DNA of 64,000 nt from Nissolia schottii (Eukaryota > Streptophyta > Magnoliopsida > Fabales > Fabaceae): the NCBI GenBank assembly GCA_003254905.1, contig QANU01105287.1, forward strand, positions 180,055 through 244,054, given 5' to 3'. The notes under the pieces were generated by a model. It had not been told where the DNA came from. It did not search any database and saw only the letters and a program-made list of their open reading frames with translations. This document shows, in pieces, positions 1 to 12,190 of this stretch. A program made the translations under genes and the position numbers. Within the stretch, counting starts at the first letter, position 1, and the number at the start of each line of letters is the position of its first letter.

Positions 1-196
1 ACAACAAACTTAAAACATTTAAAAGAATTCACTTTATATGGAATTGATAGTGATAACATCAGCCGGGAATCAATTAAAAATGTCGTACAAAAATAAATTA
101 TACAGCTAACTATTTATAGCACAAATTGATTTTGCATAAATATATTCAAATTAAAAAAATTCAAGTATTGATATATTATCAGTGTATTTATGTTTT

Positions 197-1625
197 GGAC
201 CATTCTCCGGTGAGAAACCGAAAAGTTTCTCATCCATGAGAATGGGGTTGATCCAATAAAAATGTGACATGTGGCATTTAAAAAAAATATAAAATTGGGT
301 GTGATATAATGATGCGGTAATATGGAGAATGGTTACGGGATAATTGAAATTGATAATTGTTTTAATTATATTAATTATAAAATATAATTAAAACAATGGT
401 GGAAGGTGGGTCCTTCACCGGCTGCTCCTTCATGGCGGCCTACGGCGACCACGACGACCACCGGCTACTCCTCCATGTTTGAGGTCACCTTCATGACGAC
501 GACATCATTCATAGTCGGCAGCGTTGTTGACAGTGGGGCATCTCCTGCGACCCCGCCGCTAACTCCACCATCAACGCTGTCTCCTCCGCCAACCTCACCG
601 GCCCCTTCCCTTCCTCCTCCCTCTGCCGCCTCCCCCACCTCACCTCTCTCGTCCTCTACAACAACTCCATCAACCAGTCCTTCCCTCACGACATCTCCTT
701 CTGCTCCTCCTTCCTCTACCTTTACCTCTCCTAGAACCTCCTCACCGGTACCCTCCCTGACTCCGTCCTTCTCCTCCCCAACCTCCGCCACCTCGACCTC
801 ACCGGCAACAACTTCTCCGGCCAAATCCCCAACTCCTTCGGAACCTTCCAGAGCCTCGAGGTCATCTCGCTAGTCTTCAACCTTCTAGATGGTACCATCC
901 TGCCTTCCTTCGGCAACGTCACCACGCTCAAGACGCTCAACCTCTCTTACAACCTGTTTTCTCCAAGTCAATCCCGTCGGAGCTCGGCAACCTCACGAAC
1001 CTCGAGGTCCTTTGGCTTAGCGCTTGCAACCTCATCTGCATCTTGCCAAAATCTCTCGGTAACCTCAAGAACCTCGTGGATTTGGACTTAGCTTACAACA
1101 ATCTCTATGGTTTGATACCGAGTTAATGTCCAACCTCAAGAGGTTGAGGCGCGTCGACGTGTCCATGAACCAATTGGAAGGCGAAATCCCCGACGAGTTG
1201 TGCTGGCTGCTGCTCAAGACTGTACGAGCTAAGACTGTTCAAGAACTGCTTCACTGGGAAGTTGCCGGAGAATCTCAGAAAGATTTCCCCGTTGAAGTGG
1301 ATTGATATCTCGAACAACCAGTTCTCCGGTCCGATTCTCACACCGAGTTCGTGGTGGATGAGGCTCGTCGTGGCTGATGTGGTGGTTGAGGAAATAAACC
1401 CTAATTACAATGGACGAATCTGATTAAGTAATTTTTAATTCTTAGAAACAAATTTTTAATTATAATAATTAAATGCCTTAACTCCTGCACATCAGCAAAC
1501 TACTATTAAATTAACATAATTTCATTTAACCCACCCCCTCCTCTTGCCATGTGTCACAATCTTATTGGACACTTCAAAATTCCCACCCATGAGAAAGTAT
1601 TCCTCTTCCCACCATAGGATGAGCC
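197..1625. mobile_element. Pack-MULE (Mutator-like) carrying a gene fragment
   Basis: The two ends are diverged inverted repeats. About 90 bases from 197 (starting ggaccattctcc) match the reverse complement of the stretch ending at 1625 (ggctcatcctat), with shared blocks such as tttctcat, ccaataa and gtgacatgtggca. Immediately outside both ends is the identical 9-mer ttatgtttt (188-196 and 1626-1634), the target-site length made by Mutator-family transposases. There is no transposase inside; the cargo is a GC-rich fragment of a HAESA-like receptor kinase gene. A non-autonomous element with captured host exon is by definition a Pack-MULE. The exact duplication suggests a fairly recent insertion. 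The exact length of the terminal repeats is uncertain. Confidence 0.85.
534..1337 (+). pseudogene. HAESA-like (HSL1-type) LRR receptor kinase fragment, frameshifted
   Basis: Reading across frames recovers the N-terminal LRR region of a HAESA/HSL1-type receptor kinase. It starts with the WGISCDPAANSTI cap, then LCRLPHLTSLVLYNNSIN, LDLTGNNFSGQIPNSFG, LEVISLVFNLLDGTI, LKTLNLSYN, IPSELGNLTNLEVLWL, LGNLKNLVDLDLAYNNL, VDVSMNQLEGEIPDELC and IDISNNQFSGPI. The frame shifts several times, for example near 725, near 955-965, around the stop at 1124 and near 1215. There is no signal peptide, transmembrane segment or kinase domain. Known members perceive IDA peptides in organ abscission; this copy cannot. 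A 155-residue proline/serine-rich ORF at 406-873 is only the wrong frame of this fragment. The codons are GC-rich at third positions, unlike the AT-rich flanks, as expected for captured exon DNA. Confidence 0.85.
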
Positions 1626-1664
1626 TTATGTTTTAACTAAGGGTATACTGTTGTAGTTAATTTT

Positions 1665-2089
1665 TTATATATTATTTTTTTTTTTTACCATGTTCATTAG
1701 TCGATATCCGAGAGCTATATCGAACAATGAAAATCAGTGCAAATCCCTGAAGCAGCTCTAGGTTAAACCATAACATCTTCACATTGACTACACTGTGATT
1801 TCAACGTAGTAGGAATGGTGCCATGTACTTCAAGGGGGAAAAAAAGGTTGACTAGAGCGTCCAACATAAATATTAACNTTATATATTATTTTTTTTTTAC
1901 CATGTTTATTAGTCGATATCCGAGAGCTATATCGAACAATGAAAATCAGTGCAAATCCCTGAAGCAGCTCTAGGTTAAACCATAACATCTTCACATTGAC
2001 TACACTGTGATTTCAACGTAGTAGGAATGGTGCCATGTACTTCAAGGGGGAAAAAAAGGTTGACTAGAGCGTCCAACATAAATATTAAC
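1665..2089. repeat. Direct duplication of about 211 bp joined by a single N at 1878
   Basis: Bases 1665-1877 and 1879-2089 are almost identical, with one substitution and a slightly different T-run seen. The second copy begins exactly after the lone N. The block ends in a T-run on this strand, so on the minus strand it looks like the 3' tail of a LINE. The duplication is probably an assembly join of overlapping contig ends. Confidence 0.85.
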
Positions 2090-2470
2090 ATACATAACAT
2101 TGACAAAGATGACCCAAATCAAGCCACTTATCATGCCAAAAGGAAATGTTACCACTCCCTGCCTTGTATTGAAAGTCATCCTTGAAGACCTCATCTACCT
2201 TCCAAAGTGATTTCCAAAATCGAATCTGAACTTTTCCATTAGTCATGGAGGAGAGAGTTGTTCAAGCATTTAGTACATGAAAGAAGAGCCCAAAGCTTAT
2301 TCGGATGACTCTTAGTAGGCCACACTAACTTGCCCAATAACGATGTGTTCATTAGCTGAGCACGTCGCAATCTTAGGCAGCCAGCTCTCCTAGGTTTTGA
2401 AACTATCTCCCATTTGACGGATTAAAACTGTGGATGCCATTCCCATTCCATAGAAGGGTCATGGAGGAGG
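1665..2470 (-). mobile_element. LINE (non-LTR retrotransposon) 3' remnant
   Basis: On the minus strand about 2450-2095 gives broken reading frames resembling the end of plant LINE reverse transcriptase proteins. Seen are a segment like AQLMNTSLLGKLVWPTKS, then text like ISFWHDKWLDLG, the usual 'GNG..SFWHD.W' region that precedes the zf-RVT domain. The following bases run down to an A-rich tail on the minus strand at about 1690-1675. Stops and frameshifts are frequent and no endonuclease is present, so this is a dead 5'-truncated copy. The family call rests on pattern recognition only. Confidence 0.55.
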
Positions 2471-3739
2471 CAAAACCACAATATATACAATGAGCTCAAC
2501 AGTGTATGTAAGAAAGCTAAAATCAGAGACTTTCGAAGAAAGTCCCAATTACCCTGTGATAAGCTTTTCCTATATCAATTCAAGAGTAGTTGACTACACT
2601 TATGCAACACGGATTGTTGAGAATAACCTGGATCAGAGATACTCTTATGCTTTGATGATAGTCAAAGTGCTCGTACTCATCAACAGAGTCTAGAAAGTAA
2701 GATTAACTGACATTTTAAAGAGAGATGAACAGAGTGGCTAATACTTTTGCTGGTAGTGTAGTTTTGTTGGTTTGGGTGTTTAGCCCCGTTCATTTTTTTT
2801 ATTTTTTATTTTTAAAAAAAGAGTATGCAAACAAGTTGCATGTGAATTTGCCACTCTAATCTAACTACACTGATGTTCGATTTCATTATAAAAAAAATAC
2901 TGATGTTTGAAAACTGAAAATGACTTGATGATAATTAAGAAAAATAAAACAAATAGGAGTAGCATTATTAATTAACTTTGAACGGCCTCCAATTATTGGG
3001 CCGGATGGAATATTTAGCACCCAACATCTAGCACGTCAAGAACAAAAAGGAACCCAACATCTAGATATAGAAAGCCCCATCAAATTTGAGGCCCGAGCTC
3101 CCCCCACCAAAAGAAATTGCAATACATATTTTCTATATTTCTAGATTTTATGAGTTTTTTCAATCAGTGTGTCAAGTGTCAAGAGCACTGATGAAAAAAT
3201 TAAGTATGAAAAAAGTTTTAAAAAATCTACTTTTCCATAAAAAATATATCATTGATTCTTTAATCATGCACCGTTAAGGAAAAAGAATCAAGCACCGATT
3301 TAAAAAACTCATATTATAATTGGCATATAAGTATAGTCAAAGGTCAACAAACGCAAAATAATTATCATGAAGCTTCCATGAAACACAAGTTTACCATAAA
3401 ATAATGACCATGAAAATGAAATGGCGGCAGAGAAAAAGCTGCCAAGCTAAACGACATTATGGAAAGCGCTTTTTCACGTTCCCATCCTGTCCCTTCCAAC
3501 TAACAAACACCCCCCCCCCCGTACTTCACCTTCTTCTTCGTCTCTTGTCTTGTCACATGAAATTCTTCCCCTCACGTTACCCTTTCGCTCTCCACTTTTT
3601 TCCACCAGAAACCGCGTCATTCCAGGGACATTTCCGTCATTCCCAATTTACGCCCCCTTAATGAAGCCACCCTCCTCTTTCTGCATTCTCATCTTATCCT
3701 TCCTTATTGAAGCGTTCAATTAATGTGTTATAGTCTTCA
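2471..3739. other. Intergenic, upstream region of the EXO70B gene
   Basis: AT-rich DNA with no convincing gene. The last 250 bases are richer in C and T (for example the C-run near 3510) and probably include the promoter and 5' leader of the EXO70 gene. No clear TATA box was found at a typical distance. Confidence 0.5.
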
Positions 3740-5587
3740 ATGGCTGAAAGCGGTGAAGAGAAGTTACTCGCTGCGGTGCGGCACATAGCGAAGACGCTGG
3801 GCCACAACAACGATACCGTTGCGGAAGACATACTCACAATATTCTCAAACTTCGACGTCAGATTCACGAAGGAGAAGCTATCTGATCCCCTGGGCTGCGC
3901 CGCACTGGAACAAACCCTCAACTCGATCGACGTGCGCATCTCCCGCCACGCGTTCCTCTCCGCTTTCGATGAGATCATCGACACCATCCAGCGCTGGAGC
4001 CCCCTCGCCGCCGACGAGACCGTCGGCGCGTGCCTCTCGCGCGCCGACGGTTTGCTGCGGCAGGCCATGATCCGAGCCGAGGAGGAGTTCCGCGCTCTCA
4101 TGGAACTCGGCCGCGACTCGTTCGACCTGACTCGGACGCGCAGCAGCGCCGACGGAGATTCAACCCGGAACTCGCCGCCCGATTCGGACGGAGAGGAGTT
4201 CGGAGAGAAAGGTGACAGCGGAGAGGCGGAACCGGTTTCTGGCTATGACGTGGTGATCGACGTGTTGCCGGCGGTGACTGTTAGCGATCTCCGGGAGATC
4301 GCGAAGCGCATGGTGGCGGCGGGCTTCGGGAAGGAGTGCGCCCGCGTGTACGGCGGCTGCCGGAGGGAGTTCTTGGAGGAGAGTTTCTCGAAGTTAGGGT
4401 TTCGGAGCCTTGGCGTTTTGGAGATTCAGGAGATGCCATGGCAGGACCTCGAAGACGAGATCGAGCGGTGGATCAACGCTTCCAACGTTGCTCTTAGGAT
4501 CCTCTTCCCCAGCGAGCGCCGACTTTGCGATCGCGTCTTCTCCGGCGACGCCGCCGATCTCGCTTTCACGGAGGTCTGCCGCAAATCGGCGATCCAGCTG
4601 CTGAGCTTCGCGGACGCCGTCGCTAACTGCAGCCGCTCGCCGGAGCAGTTGTTCCGAGTACTCGAAGTGTTTGAAAAAATGCGCGACCTGATTCCCGAAT
4701 TCGCGTCTCTTTTCTCTGATTCGCAATGTTCTTCTTCCTTCCAAAATGAAGCAATCTCGGTTTGGAAGCGGTTGGGGGAAGCTATCAGGGGAATATTTGA
4801 GGAATTGGAAAACCTAATTTGCCGCGATCCGGCCAAGCCGGCGGTTCCCGGCGGCGGTCTTCACCCGATCACAAAATACGCGATGAATTACCTCCGCGCC
4901 GTGTGCCAATCGCGGCAAACCCTGGAACTGGTTTTCCAAGATGATTTCCTTCAAGTGAAGGATTACCCTATGGTTGATGAAAGGGTGCAAACCAATTCTC
5001 AACTGTGTGTTCAATTGGCATGGATTATGGAGTTGTTAGAGAGTAATTTGGAAGCAAAATCCAAAACCTACAAGGACCCTGCATTGTGCTCTGTTTTCAT
5101 GATGAATAATGAGAGGTACATTGTTCAGAAGGCCAAAGATAGCGAATTGGGTACCATACTGGGTGATGATTGGATCAGAAAGCGCACAGCAAAAGTGCGG
5201 CGATTGCACGCGAGCTATCAGAGGAGCTCGTGGAGCAAGGTGGTGGGGTTCTTGAAGGTGGAGAATGATGGATCAACCGCAGGGTCTGGTGCTGTTGAAG
5301 CAAAGGCTATGAAGGAGAAGCTCAAGTTGTTCAACCTGCATTTTGAGGAGATATGCAGGGTTCAGTCTCATTGGGTTGTCTTTGATGAGCAGCTCAGGGA
5401 GGAGATTAGGATTTCACTTGAGAGGATCTTGTTGCCTGCCTATGGAAGCTTCATTGGAAGGTTCCTGAATGTTCCAGAACTCGGCAAGCATGCCGATAAG
5501 TATGTCAAGTATGGGGTGGAGGACATCGGGGATCGGCTCAATGATTTGTTTCAGGGAAGCAGTGGATCAAATGGTGGCCAAAAGTGA
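3740..5587 (+). CDS. EXO70B1: Exocyst complex component EXO70B1-like
   Basis: A single uninterrupted frame of 615 residues, close to the roughly 620 usual for plant EXO70B. The EXO70 subunit of the octameric exocyst binds membrane phosphoinositides and tethers secretory vesicles; in Arabidopsis EXO70B1 is linked to autophagy-related traffic and immunity. The N terminus MAESGEEKLLAAVRHIAKTL and a frame ending YGSFIGRF...GKHADKYVKYGVEDI match the B clade as I remember it. Core blocks MPWQDLEDEIERWI, RILFPSERRLCDRVF, AVPGGGLHPITKY, MELLESNLEAKSK and GDDWIRKRTAKV are all present. Compared with Arabidopsis EXO70B1, about 13 residues seem missing after ISRHAF, and a short acidic linker at about residues 130-165 is variable. 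No intron is needed, typical of plant EXO70 paralogues. The start is the first ATG of the frame and fits the family. Assignment to B rather than D is likely but not tested by a tree. Confidence 0.93.
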   Translation: MAESGEEKLLAAVRHIAKTLGHNNDTVAEDILTIFSNFDVRFTKEKLSDPLGCAALEQTLNSIDVRISRHAFLSAFDEIIDTIQRWSPLAADETVGACLSRADGLLRQAMIRAEEEFRALMELGRDSFDLTRTRSSADGDSTRNSPPDSDGEEFGEKGDSGEAEPVSGYDVVIDVLPAVTVSDLREIAKRMVAAGFGKECARVYGGCRREFLEESFSKLGFRSLGVLEIQEMPWQDLEDEIERWINASNVALRILFPSERRLCDRVFSGDAADLAFTEVCRKSAIQLLSFADAVANCSRSPEQLFRVLEVFEKMRDLIPEFASLFSDSQCSSSFQNEAISVWKRLGEAIRGIFEELENLICRDPAKPAVPGGGLHPITKYAMNYLRAVCQSRQTLELVFQDDFLQVKDYPMVDERVQTNSQLCVQLAWIMELLESNLEAKSKTYKDPALCSVFMMNNERYIVQKAKDSELGTILGDDWIRKRTAKVRRLHASYQRSSWSKVVGFLKVENDGSTAGSGAVEAKAMKEKLKLFNLHFEEICRVQSHWVVFDEQLREEIRISLERILLPAYGSFIGRFLNVPELGKHADKYVKYGVEDIGDRLNDLFQGSSGSNGGQK

Positions 5588-8500
5588 AGGTAAAAATTAT
5601 AGTGAGTCTTGTGTGTACGCATGAGCTTGTAGTGTAATTAGATATACAAAGTTTTGGATGTCACAAATTGCAGTGCTGAAAGAATTTGTGACCTCATGAT
5701 ATGTATACCAGTAGTATACCGTTGTTGCTCTTTTGCTCAGAAACCATTGTACATATTTTCTGATGGAAATTATATTGTGGAGTTAATACAATCTGAGTTT
5801 AGAAAAATGAAAAGTTTCTGTTGTTAAATTTAGGCGGTTTCTTTCAGCTTTTCCATGGTAGCAGGCCTATAAGCATACTCAGATCACAAAATTTGGTAGA
5901 TTTTATCACTCTGAACAGTTTCCTGTTTTCTCTGTTTCAATTCTCTTGGTTCAAGCCCAAAGTGCTGACAGTGGCAGTGATTATGATTTGTTTATTTGGT
6001 GGAAAAGGATTAGAATCTTTCGAGTCCTTTCTGTTTAAGGGAGGGATATTCACAAGTTTGAAGATGTCATGGCTCGTGAACAACAGCGGTTGAGCTTTTG
6101 AGGTTCTTTAAAAATTGTTTTTGAAAAGATATAATAGTACTCTTTGGTAAAATAGTACAACAACTTATATAAGTCATAAAAATAAGGTTTAGTAAATATA
6201 TTGTTAAGTTATTTTTAAAATATAAAATAGTTATAACTAATATAAATAGTAAAAGATCACTTTTATTTTAATGTTTCATTAGTTATTTAATAACAAAATT
6301 TGAATTTTATTAAAATTTAACATTATTTAAATCTTTTTAAAATTGGGGTTGTTTTAGAGTTCTCAAGAACAGTTGTCACTCTCTCAAAAGTTAGGAATAA
6401 AAGTTCTTTAATTTTTTTACTTATTAAACGCAAAAAATTGATATATGCTTTTGAAAGCATAAATGCCTCTAAAAAAAATACTTTACCAAATTAAGCCAGA
6501 GGAAGAAGTGATCCAGTGAGATCATGGTAGTGTAGGCTCGGATAAGATAAGGAATGGGCTAATGGTCAGTTTCATGAAAATGAAACAATTTGCAACCATA
6601 AAAATTATAAAGCATTGAAAAGGAGGGAGGAAGGTTCATCTAGTTTGTATATAAATTAGTCATCGTACTACACTGATTTAGTTAATGGTTGCTTTATGGA
6701 TTGCATCCTTTACCTTTTCTTTTTTGAAACATTATAACTTACATACATCCTTTCTATTCTTTTTTTTTTTTTTTACTTATTACTATACTATGATAATACT
6801 TTGGTTTATGTCTTTGTCAGTATTCCCAAATCCTTGTTTTACCAAGTTAGGGTTAGTGGAATTTGATTGGGACTGGAGATGGTTCTGTTTTTCTTTATTT
6901 CCTCGTTAGCTATTGCCAAATATAAGCAGATATATAACTATTAATTGATTGATTCATAAATTGTTAATGTCATTTCAAGCCCTGTAGCATTTTCTTCCTT
7001 ACCTTTCTCTATGCAAATATGAAATTTATGTGAATTTCTTCTAAGTTTGAACCGGTGTGGGCCTCTCAGGCCTTATAGATCATAAAGCCTGCGGTTGGTT
7101 ATAAAGATAGAATAAAAATATAGAAACAAAAAGACATAACATTTTGTTTGGTGTCTAAGACATGTAAAAAAACTTGTATTTTAAGATATAAAATTATTGT
7201 ATTTATGTACCTTCGTTTTGCTAAGACACAGAGATAAGATACGGAGACACAATCTTTTATATTAGAATAATGTGTTTTTTTTCTATTATATTAAATAAGG
7301 GCATTTTAAGTCATTTGGAGTGTACTTTTTATCTTATCTCTATTAAACCAAACAACATATAGATATAAATAAATGTATCTTGTACACTATCATCAGAATA
7401 CAAAATTAACTTGTTCTCTTATTTTTTTTTATATCTTTATCCCCATATCTTTGTATTTCTTTCCTGTCTCAGCAACTAAACGTAACCAAATGGACGTTGA
7501 TGCAATTCATAGCATTTGTATTTTAGTCATATTCGACCAAGAGAAAGAAATGAAGAGACCACATTTGTGGGTGGGTGGGAATTGGTAAAACCTTAGAAAC
7601 ACTAACACAGGACACACACATTGACATACCAACTTTAAAATTTTACATGACACGGATACAACACACATATATAATTTAATATTTTTAATAATATCTTAAT
7701 ATTTTCTTTAATATCAAACTACCATTTTTCATGCGTTTTAAATCCTTTTTATATGGAGCATTTTACATAGTTTTATATGTCAGTATTTACTAATTTTTCA
7801 AAGCTATGTTCACGAGTTTTGAGAGGAAGGAAAGGGAAGACATCAAGGGAGAAGGAAAAGCAAGGGGAATGAGAGGGTTTAAAAGATTTTACCTTACTTT
7901 TATTCACGAGTTTAAAGATATTCAAGAGAAAGGAAATAAAGGTTTATAATATTTTTTCACAGTTTTATTCTTTATTATAATAACTTAATATAATTAATAT
8001 GTTTAATTGAATGATAAAATTGATATTTTAAAGTTAATGAGGATAAGACGATACATTGAATTAAAATTTGGTTATAATCTCTCAATTTGGAGAACCATAA
8101 AATGAGAATTTTTGAGAATTTTGAGGGATCAATAAAAACCTCATATGTCTTCCCCTCCAAAAAAATTAAAACTTGTGAATAATGTATAATCATCATAATT
8201 CTTCCCCTTCCCTCCATCCACCTACAAAACCAAACTTGTGAACATATCCTAGGGTCTATATTCTTATAAATTATTCAATATTTAAAACATTGTTTACTCA
8301 CATACAGCCTAGACCCAGTTTGAAAACTTTTGGATATAGCTCAAACACGTTTGAACATGACTAATCATAAAATTTTTATTTAGACACTTTTAAACACGTG
8401 TGTCGATCAAGTGTTTTTATATGTCAATACCTACACTGTGTTGAAAATGTGGACACAAAGCAAACGTGACAGTCTCACAAAGCCTTAGTACTTCCTAAGG

Positions 8501-9990
8501 TAAAACTTATAGGAGCTTCAGTTATACATTGAGAATGTGAAGCTCTAATCACCTCTGACTTAATTTTGGTGGGAGCTGCATTTATATATTGAGAATTTGA
8601 AGCGCTAATTACCTCTACACTTAATTCTGCTGAATTGTCGCTGCCGAACCAACTTAAAATTTTTGTTCATAAAATAAATGATTCTTTCAAAGCTAAATGT
8701 GATTAATTGTTTCAGATAATACAATCACAATTAATTACAGATATTCAAAATGATGAACCTTAATGTAAATTACAAAGCACGAGCCAACTCATATATTGAT
8801 TATCTTTATCAAAAAGCACGGAAACATATGTTTTCGAATCATACAAAGTAAACAGATATGAGTTTCCATAAATAGAGAAAGGGAATTCAATTTAAATAGA
8901 GAAACAAAGCTGCCTAACAAAACTGGATTGAATAAGGCAAGCAAACATTCTAAGGAAATTCAATCTAAACTCCGTAATTCTGATTCCGATTTGGACAATA
9001 CTATAATCTTCAAATCACTTACCAACAATTATTCCACAACTAATCAAGCTCATGATTAACATACGAATAGGATGAAGCAAATCTAATGTCTTTTAAGTCT
9101 AATTTTAAGTCCAAACAACGACAGTTAATTGTTGATCCTATTCATACATTCCACTAATTACTTCTAAAACCAATACTTCATTCAAAAAAACTTCTTAACA
9201 CATTAACGGAAAAAAATCAATAACCAAAAAACATATATACAAAAACAAAAAATCATTTAAACAAACAGAAGCTATAACGTTGCACAAATTCAAATTGTAT
9301 TTCAAATATGCATGATGGTTGATTCCTTGCATGTTTTCAAAGTGCATTCAATACTAATCATATTGAATTGTCAATTAGCAATTAGTCAAAAACCTACTTT
9401 AAAATTTAAAAGTCTAAAACATAAAAAATATGAAACATACTACCGCATTGCATTTAAATAGCTTTTTTTGCATTGAAATATTAATGATATGATGCTTTCT
9501 TGAAGGAAAAATATGTGTTAGATAGTCATAAAATCTGTGTTTTATTGAAGGAAAAATCATGGAGAAACTAAATCCATGATCATTTTTAACATGCATGAGC
9601 ATAGGAAGTGTTCTATGCCATAGAAAACCCATAAAACCCATTTTTTTCATACATGTTTGCAAATAACAAACCCATTTCCGTGACAAGCAAGAAAAGGAGA
9701 ATATCATATATTTAGAATCAGTTATAAGAAAGGAAAAACAACAAGAAACATGCAAGAAAAATCCCACCTTTGCTAGAACAACGCTTGTGTTCTTGAAGAG
9801 GAGGATAAGGGCTTTCTTTTCTGTGAAGAGTGTATGGGGAGTGTATGGGGTTTGGAGAATAGGTAGAATCTGGAGTTACAAAAGAATCCTCTGCAAGCAA
9901 AATGCCACTCCAACAAACAGATAACCCAAAACAAGGGCAACCCAAAGAAGGAAAAAAATAATTGATTTGCCACAGCAGAATAACAGAATT
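5588..9990. other. Gene-poor AT-rich intergenic DNA
   Basis: About 4.4 kb after EXO70B with no frame that looks like a protein. The short ORFs here (for example 5821-6093, 6685-6909, 7975-8217) have random-looking composition and no recognisable motif. The region around 7100-7480 has MITE-like text (tttggtgtctaagac, attaaaccaaacaaca), but I could not define ends. Polyadenylation of EXO70B probably falls within about 200 bases after 5587. Confidence 0.5.
8512..8631. repeat. Two-copy imperfect tandem repeat, period about 60
   Basis: The unit beginning ggagcttcagttatacattg at 8512 recurs as ggagctgcatttatatattg at 8572. Each is followed by gagaat(g/t)tgaagc and a cacctctg/tacctcta stretch. No function is suggested. 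Confidence 0.6.
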
Positions 9991-10154
9991 GATTGGAGGT
10001 TAGACAAGACTGTAGCAGGTGAAAATTACCACGAACCATGCGATGGTAGCTTGATGGTGGTGGCTTTGGTGGTCCTCCGCATGGTGGTGCGCAATTGATG
10101 GTGGCTACATGGTCCAACAGCGGCGGCTATTTCAAAGTGCTAGCAATTCTCTCA

Positions 10155-10540
10155 GGTTAAATATGATCATGTTTAGTTATGTAATGAGAGATAAAAGCAC
10201 AAATATTTTAAGCAAGTAAAGTTCTCTTAAAATATTAGTAGAACTCAATTCAAATGTTTGTACCTTTCTCTCTCATCACATAATCTAACATAATCAAAAG
10301 GATTCATTCGCTGGCCAATGCTTATAGAAATTAGTTTTTGACTCTATTGAATGCTATAGAATACTTATCAATAACAACGCTAGTCAAGTCTCTGCCTACT
10401 GCACCACCAAGACTGACCACAATTACAACGGTTTGGTAGAATGCATGCGATAACACACTAACTCACCCAATTCATAGACTTACTTTACGATTAAGTTAAA
10501 ATTTAACTTTTGTATTTATAATAATCATAACAACTTAGTT
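10155..10540. repeat. Dispersed repeat family R1, copy 1 (cut by N at 10541)
   Basis: This copy matches 11263-11715 over its whole length, with shared blocks such as gttaaatatgatcat, ggtttggtagaatgcatgc and cataacaacttagtt. It ends abruptly at the lone N at 10541, and the following 700 bases are unrelated. It is non-coding and probably part of an old transposable element. Confidence 0.7.
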
Positions 10541-11262
10541 NTAATTTTTAAAGAAAAGGTTTGCTGAACAAGTTTTTAGTTTTGATACTTTTAAACTTTA
10601 TTTTCAAAACAACAAGCCAAGACCAATTTTTTGTACTTCTATTTTTAAAAATGTGAACTTAAACTTATTTTTTAGAACTATTTTAAAAAACTAAAAACTA
10701 AAAACACTTCCAAACAGACCAGAAAACATTTTATATCCTCATTTATCATCAAAGAAGATACTCAATTCCATAAAAACAAACAATTGAAATGATTTTCATA
10801 AAACACTATAGATAATAATAAACAATTGAACACCTATTTCTAAATAATGAATCATTACTTTTGTAAACACTAACTGCAGCAATTCAACAATTTTTTGAAG
10901 TATGTTTCCAATATCAGCATGTTTTGACAAACTTACCTATTAACTCAGCAAAACTATAGAGCAACAACAATGTGACTGTCCAAAATTGCATTCTATTTGC
11001 AGGTTCATCAAAAAAAGAAATAAACTTGGCAAAGAAAATAAAACCATTGCATCCACTTTGTACCGTCATCATCAAGAGTAACCGAGAGTGTGAGAGTGAA
11101 AGAATTGCGTCTACTTTGTACCTGTAGTGCAACACGAATATCACCCAAAATAAATGTTGAAAACAATGTCATATTTATCCATCCATTCACACCTGCACAT
11201 AACTGAAAGGACAGTTATCAAAATTTTCTTGGGAGATCATGGCTAATGGATAGTCAATCCTC

Positions 11263-11641
11263 TCATGTTAAATATGATCATATTTAGTTATGTAATGAGA
11301 GATAAATGCATAAATATTTTAAGCAAGTAACGTTCTCTTAAAATTAGTAAAACTTAATTCAAATATTTGTACTTTTCTTTCTCATCACATAATCAAACAT
11401 AATCATATCTAACATGATAGGAATCAGTCGTGGCCAATGCTTTTAGAAATTAGTTTTTGACTCTGTTGAACGCTATAGAATACTTATCAATAACAGCGAA
11501 GTCAAGTCTCTGCCTACTGCACCACCAAGACTGACTACAATTACAACGGTTTGGTAGAATGCATGCGATAACACACTAACTCACCTAATTCATAGACTTA
11601 CTTTACGTTAAGTTAAAATTTAACTTTTTATTTATTATTAT

Positions 11642-11709
<68 letters not shown>

Positions 11710-12190
11710 CTTAGTTCCTACCATATTTTGTACCAATCTCTTAAAAGCTAAAACCGCTTTTATTTTTACTATCGGAGAGTGTCTCGACTTCGCCGAACTA
11801 ATCACTCTAAACCCACTCACTAGAATAGCATGTAAAGGCTAGCAAGCAAGATAGCGAGGCTTAGTATGACAGGCTCAAACACACGAACTATGCAGTCATA
11901 TGTTCCTCACTTTATCTTAATCTTTGAAATAGAGATCATTTGTTGTGTGTTAATTTTTTTCCTCTTCTACAGGATTTGCCTGGGAATAGTACCAAAGAAA
12001 ATGCAACTTGAGTTAGTAACTCTTGACTAGGATAATATAAATGATTTTATATCTAATAGTAACAATTGCAGAGGTTATATTTATGGCTGAAATATCTCTA
12101 TACCTACGTACGTTTAGTAAGTTACAATTGAACAATGTCCATTTGGACTAGCTTAAAAAAAATATTTATTTCACTTATATTTTTAAGCAT
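11263..12190. repeat. Dispersed repeat family R1, copy 2
   Basis: The left part (11263-11715) repeats 10155-10540. The right part (about 11770-12190) repeats about 14555-15000, sharing the blocks cgaactaatcactctaaacc, ctcactagaatagcatgt and tagtaccaaagaaaatgcaa. The copies therefore overlap like pieces of one longer element. Short ORFs in it are broken and resemble no family I know. Confidence 0.7.
11630..11705. repeat. (TAA/TTA)n microsatellite
   Basis: An ATT tract passes into a long uninterrupted run of ATA triplets inside repeat R1 copy 2. R1 copy 1 has only a few units at the same place, so the run expanded after the copies separated. Confidence 0.95.

Noticed and set aside
406-873. Proline/serine/threonine-rich ORF of 155 residues that looks like a cell-wall protein
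   Set aside because: It is the wrong frame of the captured LRR fragment; other frames of the same DNA give clear LRR repeats. The minus-strand ORFs 465-824, 731-940 and 1123-1341 are rejected for the same reason.
3694-5014. Other-frame ORFs inside the EXO70 gene (3694-4101 -, 3819-4070 +, 4394-4836 -, 4814-5014 -)
   Set aside because: GC-rich coding DNA opens extra frames; only the 615-residue frame has family motifs.
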